Shown here: in pieces, positions 27,983 to 32,430 of the stretch
Numbering within the stretch: position 1 is the first letter of the stretch
How the letters are laid out: each line of letters starts with the position of its first letter
IMG/VR virus record: IMGVR_UViG_3300037174_000080
Span: 1-32,430 of that record
Length of the DNA stretch: 32,430 nt
Source of the DNA: a virus
Reading direction: 5' to 3' (one strand)
Made by a program: the position numbers and the translations under genes
Notes under the pieces: generated by a model
What the model saw: the letters and a program-made list of their open reading frames with translations, nothing else
What the model was told of the DNA's origin: nothing
Databases searched by the model: none

Positions 27983-29134
27983 ATGAAAAAGTTTCTTTCG
28001 CTTCTCGCGATCACCGGCGTCTTGAGTCTTCAGGCTTTGGCGCAGACGGCTAACTACCCTGAAGTGCGGTTGCAACCCTCCTACGCGGCTGACACTGGTG
28101 CCGCCAACGTGCTCACGGCCACGGTGAACAGTTGCCCAGCCGCCTACACCACCGGCATGTTTATCAAGGTGCTACCGCTTCACGCCAATTCGATCACTAC
28201 GCCGACGCTCAACTTCTGTGGCCTTGGCGCAAAGACGATCACCAAGAAGGGTACCTCGGCGCTGGCTGCGAACGATTTGATCACAACTCAGATCGCCACA
28301 TTCATCTACGACGGAACCGACATGGAGTTGCAGAATCCGGCCACAGGAACTGGCTCTGGCGTCGCCTCGTTTACGGGCGATGGAACGGTGGTCACCAACA
28401 GCGGTTCGACTGGGTCCGTGACGATGACCATCTCAGGTACGAGCGGAGGCATCGTCTACTTTTCGAGCAACAGCGCCTGGGGATCGACCGGCCTTCTCAC
28501 GCAATACGGCATCTTGTTAGGAGGCGGAACGGGTGGCGCACCCACATCCACTGCGCAGGGTGCATCGAACATGCCCTTGATCGGGCAGGGAGCCTCCGCT
28601 CCGGTTTGGAGTACGGTTGGGCACCCTTCGAGCTGCGGAACTGGCCAAGTGGTTTACGGTTCGTCGGCAACACAACTCGCTTGTCTCAGCGGCTTCATTC
28701 TGAACAGCAGCGGCGCGGCAACAACCTACGATGGTATTACCACGGCGGGTCTTGGGCTCGTCACCGTTGAAGGTGTTTCAGATAAGACGGCGCAATCTTC
28801 GTCTCTGACCACCCAAAACCTCATCGCTTCTACGGGCGCGGCAGGGCACTACCTTGTCCGTTTTTACCTGGATCAGAACGCGCTCTGCACGACTGGCACA
28901 GGTTCGGTTTACGCAACAGTTAGTTGGACAGATGCAACTGCCGCGCACACGGCGCAGACCATTCCTTTGACGCTCACCAATACCACCATCTCTACGGCTA
29001 GCGGCTTCGTTGATGTTGCGCTCCCTTTCTGGTCGGCTACATCTTCGGCCATCAGTTACACCACCACTTACACAGCTTGCACCAGCGGAACGGGGACTTA
29101 TGACCTTCATGCAGAAGTTGAACGCACTAATTAA
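27983..29134 (+). CDS. Sec-signal protein of the tail region, beta-rich
   Basis: 383 residues from the ATG at 27983 with AAGGAGATTTTC upstream. It starts with a canonical signal peptide: KK, core FLSLLAITGVLSLQAL, cleavage likely after ALA-Q near residue 21. The mature part is Thr/Ser/Gly-rich and beta-like (TANVLTATVNSCPAAYTTG ... GVASFTGDGTVVTNSGSTGSVTMTISGTSGGIVYFSSN ... GGAPTSTAQGASNMPLIGQGASAPVW), reminiscent of the N-terminal regions of tail fibres. The C-terminal domain (ASTGAAGHYLVRFYLDQNALCTTG...VSWTDATAAHTA) is a beta-jelly-roll type often seen at phage fibre ends. Overlaps the next gene by 35 bases. Confidence 0.75.
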   Translation: MKKFLSLLAITGVLSLQALAQTANYPEVRLQPSYAADTGAANVLTATVNSCPAAYTTGMFIKVLPLHANSITTPTLNFCGLGAKTITKKGTSALAANDLITTQIATFIYDGTDMELQNPATGTGSGVASFTGDGTVVTNSGSTGSVTMTISGTSGGIVYFSSNSAWGSTGLLTQYGILLGGGTGGAPTSTAQGASNMPLIGQGASAPVWSTVGHPSSCGTGQVVYGSSATQLACLSGFILNSSGAATTYDGITTAGLGLVTVEGVSDKTAQSSSLTTQNLIASTGAAGHYLVRFYLDQNALCTTGTGSVYATVSWTDATAAHTAQTIPLTLTNTTISTASGFVDVALPFWSATSSAISYTTTYTACTSGTGTYDLHAEVERTN

Positions 29135-30395
29135 GCTCGGTCTGGCGCTGGCCTTGTTTGCAGGGATAGCGCACGCTCAGTCAGCCAATAACGGTTATCC
29201 GTACTCTTCGTTGAGCGGGGCACCGACCGTGAATGCAGCGGCTCAGTATGATGTTCCATATTATTCGGCGGCGGGAACGGTACAGACATTGAGCGGGGCA
29301 GCAATATCCGGTTTCCAGTTCAACTCTACCTCTAGCGCTCCGGCAGCAGCCACCGCAGCACAACTAGGCACCTTGGCCAATATCACTGGGACACAGCTTT
29401 TGTACAGTGCCGGAACAACTTCAGCACTTGCAGGCAGCGCCAACTTGACGTGGTCTTCACCGACACTGACTGTCGGCGTAGCTGGAACCACAACAGGCAT
29501 TCTGAAGCTGTCATCCTCAACTGCTACCGGCAGCGTATCGCTTACTCCAGCGGCGGCGACCTCAGCTTTCATCATGACGGTTCCAGCAGCTACGGACACG
29601 CTGGCCGTGCTAGGAACCGTGCAGACATTTACAGCAGGACCAACTTTTAGCACGACGGCCCCTGTATTTGCAATAGCTCCAATTTTTAATGCTGGTCTAG
29701 TATCCAACGGTGCGGGAAACGGATCGATTGGAGGCACAGCCTCTAACTGGTTCGGCGCCCTCATCCTCGGCGGTGCGACATACTCTGTGACTATCAGCGC
29801 GGCCCCTCCAACCGGAAACCATACTCTCCAAATACCGGCCTTGGGAGGGCCCGACACATTTGCGATTCTAGGGGTAAACCAGACATTCTCCGGTACGAAC
29901 ACCTTTAGTGGGATAACAACGGTAAATAACATTTTGATCAGTAAAAACACAACGGTCATGGCCGCGAACGGTACCACCACCTCCACATCCTTTGCCGCGT
30001 TGACCACGACCAGCTTGGTGATGCAGGCCGTGCCCGCCAGCACCACGCGCCAAGGCGAGTGCGATATTATCTGGGAGACCAGTGCCACCGCCGATACACC
30101 GACCTTTGCGTTGAACACAAGTGCTACCCTGACTGGCCTCTGGATCGCCGGATCACAAACTTATGGCTCTACCAGCACGGTCACGAACTTCCTGCCTGTC
30201 GCGGTAGTCACTTCGGCCACTCAGACAGCTTTCACGGCAGCACTGACCGCAGCAGGAGCCACAACCTTCTACCAAACGCACGTAGCTTTCACCGTGAGCA
30301 CGAACACCAATGCTCAGACGATCACGCTTTATGCCAAGATCAATGCCGGGACTTTAACGGTGCAGGCTGGCAGCAGTTGCGCGTGGTTACCGTAG
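29100..30395 (+). CDS. Sec-signal protein of the tail region, repetitive beta-rich fibre-like
   Basis: 431 residues from the ATG at 29100 (ATG at 29109 is possible). The N-terminus again is signal-like (KLNALIKLGLALALFAGIAHAQS, cleavage after AHA). The mature part is dominated by Thr/Ala/Ser/Gly with short repeats (AGTTSALAGSANLTWSSPTLTVGVAGTTTGILKLSSSTATGS), as in phage tail-fibre shafts, followed by motifs that look like fibre/trimerisation segments (GGTASNWFGALILGGATYSVTISAAPPTGNHTLQIP). C-terminal domain is beta-rich with VQAGSSCAWLP at the end. Tail-fibre-type architecture; signal peptide is unusual for this role. Confidence 0.72.
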   Translation: MTFMQKLNALIKLGLALALFAGIAHAQSANNGYPYSSLSGAPTVNAAAQYDVPYYSAAGTVQTLSGAAISGFQFNSTSSAPAAATAAQLGTLANITGTQLLYSAGTTSALAGSANLTWSSPTLTVGVAGTTTGILKLSSSTATGSVSLTPAAATSAFIMTVPAATDTLAVLGTVQTFTAGPTFSTTAPVFAIAPIFNAGLVSNGAGNGSIGGTASNWFGALILGGATYSVTISAAPPTGNHTLQIPALGGPDTFAILGVNQTFSGTNTFSGITTVNNILISKNTTVMAANGTTTSTSFAALTTTSLVMQAVPASTTRQGECDIIWETSATADTPTFALNTSATLTGLWIAGSQTYGSTSTVTNFLPVAVVTSATQTAFTAALTAAGATTFYQTHVAFTVSTNTNAQTITLYAKINAGTLTVQAGSSCAWLP

Positions 30396-30544
30396 TTGCC
30401 TTCAACTATTGAGCCTGAGCCTGAACGTGCAGTGACGCGGGGACTGAAAGGCAGTGCGTAAGATGCAGATATGGGATCATCCTCCATATCGCTCGGCAAG
30501 ATTATCTCAGCTTCTATATGTGGCCCCAACCTAGAGAGGATTCA

Positions 30545-32430
30545 ATGAAGAAGTTATTCGCGCTTCTCGCTTTCGCATTTGCGGCATCGGCACTCGCACA
30601 GGTTACGGTAGCGCCGTTTCAGACCCCGCGCGCCACCTTCCTTGATCCGAACGGCGTACCGCTGGCGAACGGCTGTATCTTCACGTACTCGGGTGGAACG
30701 TCAACGCCACTAGCGACCTATACCGATTACACAGGTGGCACCGCAAATCCGAATCCGATTCCCCTTGATTCCACCGGCAGCGCTGTGATCTGGCTCAGCG
30801 CCAATGCCTACAAGTTCGTAGGGTTCAGCACAGGCGGCACGAATTGCGCCTCTGGCGTAGAGCAGTGGACTGTTGACCAGATCCAGGGATTCATCGGCTG
30901 CGGTCCGAATACAGGCGTAGTTTGCCCAATCCTCTGGGGCGGCACAGGCGCGACGACAGCGCAGGGAGCTGCAGTCAACATCGTCAACGGCAATCCAATT
31001 GCACCGAGCAGCGTGAACAACGCCAATGTGAACGGCATCATCAACGTTGCCGCCCCGCCCTACAATGCGCTTGGCGACTGCACGGGCTCCGGCTCAACGG
31101 CAGGATGCACGAATAACCACGATGCAATCCAGAGGGCAATCGATGCGGCCTATGTGTCGGGTGCCAGTGTATTCTTTCCATCAAATCCCAGCGCAACGAC
31201 TCAGACTGTCTACTACATCGCAACTGCGATAAATCCTAAGGGTGTGAGCATGTTCGGGCCTCCAGGGGGCAGCGGACCGGGAAATTTCTACCAGTATACG
31301 CTGCCTGTCGCCGTTCGCGGCGCTCCGAGTCAGGACGTGTTCGCGCTGGTGGATGCTGCCGATGGCGGAATCGCGCCGCTTCCTTCGTTCGCCATGCGTG
31401 ATTTCGCAGTGATCGTGGATGACTCGGTGGATGCCTCCGCGAGTTTCCCTTACCGCAAGCCGGGTCGCATTTGCATGGACGTCGTGGCGAATGGTACAGC
31501 GGTCATCACCTCTGCGGCACAGTGCTTGTTTCAACCGGGAGACGCGACCCCTAACCAAGCAATCACGGTCGGCTCGACTACAACCACAATACTTTCCTAC
31601 CAATCCCCGACACAGGTCACACTCGCCACCACAGTTCCGAGTGGAACAGGACTCAATGCCTATATCAGCATTCTTGGGCTCCCTGTCACAGCAACCATCG
31701 GCAACTGCGGTTTCGCATATCCCGATAGAGCGGCGACAGCGCCTTTAGACGCGGGACCTTTCAAGAGCGATTTTACTAATTTTGCTATTGAATCCCTGAG
31801 CAACAGTCAACTAAACACCAGTTGCGGATTCTTCTTTCAGGGCAACGAAGCACCGACCTGGACGCGCTGGCAGAACGTTACTGTGAGCGCTACATGGGGA
31901 TTTTCCTATGTGCCTGAGAGTACCGTGGCCCCAACTGCCTTGATGTGGGCAGGAAACAACGATTTCAACACTTGGCAGAATATCTTTATCGGAGCCAAGT
32001 ATCCGTTCCAGACCTACGCCGCGGGCTTCGGTACGATCTCCGCAATGCAGATTGCCGGAGTGGACGCAGGACCGCAGTTTATTTCATCATTGAGTGTTGA
32101 ATCCACGCCTTCCGACTGGGTGATCGATATTCGGGAGATGGAGCCGGACAGCAGTTGTCCAGCCGCAAACACGGCGCTGCGCTTGTCGGGGTTGAATCAC
32201 ACGCTGGATCGCTTCCAAGCGGCGATGTGCACAAGCAATCCTGGAACGATTCAATGGGATGCCTCCTCCTCAACACTCAAGGATATGTACGTTAACCACA
32301 TCGCGGCCTTCAATGTGACGGGAGACCTTAACTTTTTTACATCGCCGCACGGTGGAAATGCGCTCACGAGCGCTGCGACACCGACCATCACGGGGCGCGG
32401 TAACACGTTTACCACAGCATCATCCTCAAG
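30545..32430 (+). CDS. Tailspike/receptor-binding protein with signal peptide and beta-helix, cut by window edge
   Basis: Open from the ATG at 30545 (AGAGAGGATTC upstream) to the window end without a stop: 628 complete codons. Residues 1-19 are a signal-like stretch (KKLFALLAFAFAASALAQ). Residues ~22-100 are a small domain with RATFLDPNGVPLANGCIFTY ... PLATYTDYTGG..NPNPIPLDSTG, a motif found at the N-termini of many phage tail fibres and spikes. A linker rich in Asn/Val follows, then from ~185 NNHDAIQRAIDAA (AIQ.AI..A), the entry to right-handed beta-helix (pectate-lyase-like) spikes, and YYIATAINPKGVSMFGP. The remainder shows strand-turn periodicity. Likely binds or degrades a surface polysaccharide. 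Confidence 0.85.
   Translation, partial: MKKLFALLAFAFAASALAQVTVAPFQTPRATFLDPNGVPLANGCIFTYSGGTSTPLATYTDYTGGTANPNPIPLDSTGSAVIWLSANAYKFVGFSTGGTNCASGVEQWTVDQIQGFIGCGPNTGVVCPILWGGTGATTAQGAAVNIVNGNPIAPSSVNNANVNGIINVAAPPYNALGDCTGSGSTAGCTNNHDAIQRAIDAAYVSGASVFFPSNPSATTQTVYYIATAINPKGVSMFGPPGGSGPGNFYQYTLPVAVRGAPSQDVFALVDAADGGIAPLPSFAMRDFAVIVDDSVDASASFPYRKPGRICMDVVANGTAVITSAAQCLFQPGDATPNQAITVGSTTTTILSYQSPTQVTLATTVPSGTGLNAYISILGLPVTATIGNCGFAYPDRAATAPLDAGPFKSDFTNFAIESLSNSQLNTSCGFFFQGNEAPTWTRWQNVTVSATWGFSYVPESTVAPTALMWAGNNDFNTWQNIFIGAKYPFQTYAAGFGTISAMQIAGVDAGPQFISSLSVESTPSDWVIDIREMEPDSSCPAANTALRLSGLNHTLDRFQAAMCTSNPGTIQWDASSSTLKDMYVNHIAAFNVTGDLNFFTSPHGGNALTSAATPTITGRGNTFTTASSS

Noticed and set aside
28132-28770. 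His/Arg-rich 212-residue plus-strand frame
   Set aside because: Lies wholly inside the signal-peptide tail protein gene; composition is typical of an out-of-frame reading.
29261-30118. 285-residue minus-strand frame opposite the fibre-like gene
   Set aside because: Val/Ala/Pro-rich antisense reading of a Thr/Ala/Gly gene, without start signals.
30469-30489. Inverted repeat ATATGG/CCATAT before the spike gene
   Set aside because: Six-base arms with a 9-base loop in an AT-containing gap are weak evidence; no T-tract or repeated occurrence. Nothing else was seen in 30396-30544.

Overview
The window is a piece of a tailed double-stranded DNA phage (or prophage) genome with a P22-like, short-tailed (podovirus) virion module. 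The clearest markers are a PBSX-type large terminase, a P22-like portal of about 700 residues with a Gln-rich tail, a scaffold, a P22 coat-like major capsid protein, and homologues of the P22 tail factors gp4 and gp10. Base composition is moderately GC-rich and Shine-Dalgarno sites are strong. Several late proteins carry Sec signal peptides, so the host is a bacterium with an ordinary secretion system, probably Gram-negative and perhaps a soil Acidobacteriota; that host guess is low-confidence inference. No integrase, CI-type repressor or polymerase was recognised, so lifestyle is open.

Layout. (1) 1-2685, plus strand: end of a late/lysis block, with the tail of a small membrane protein, a papain-fold cysteine-peptidase-like protein, an exported protein, a one-helix membrane protein and a GH108-type endolysin, closed by a strong terminator. 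(2) 2696-12173, minus strand: about 20 small, often ATGA-coupled genes read leftward. They include a recombination/nuclease set (PD-(D/E)XK exonuclease, putative OB-fold partner, VRR-NUC nuclease), two repeat proteins (25 pentapeptides; 25 nonapeptides), several membrane mini-proteins and, at its head, a 43-residue ribbon-helix-helix regulator. (3) 12174-12282: divergent control region with a perfect inverted repeat. (4) 12283-15719, plus strand: Dam-type methylase with an internal 42-bp repeat, a winged-helix replication protein whose gene contains a candidate origin, and small zinc-ribbon proteins. (5) 15720-15977: non-coding, with a second copy of the inverted-repeat geometry. (6) 15978-32430, plus strand: packaging, head, tail and receptor-binding genes, the last cut by the window edge. 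If the genome is circular or permuted, the right end plausibly continues through more tail genes into the lysis genes at the left end.

The most interesting signals are: a shared operator-like site (TTGCAT-N13-ATGCAA) at the early divergent region and ahead of the packaging operon, with a tiny RHH protein as a candidate ligand; an iteron/DnaA-box/palindrome cluster inside the replication gene; three in-frame coding minisatellites, one with a copy that has slipped reading frame; and three consecutive tail/receptor-binding-region proteins with Sec signal peptides.
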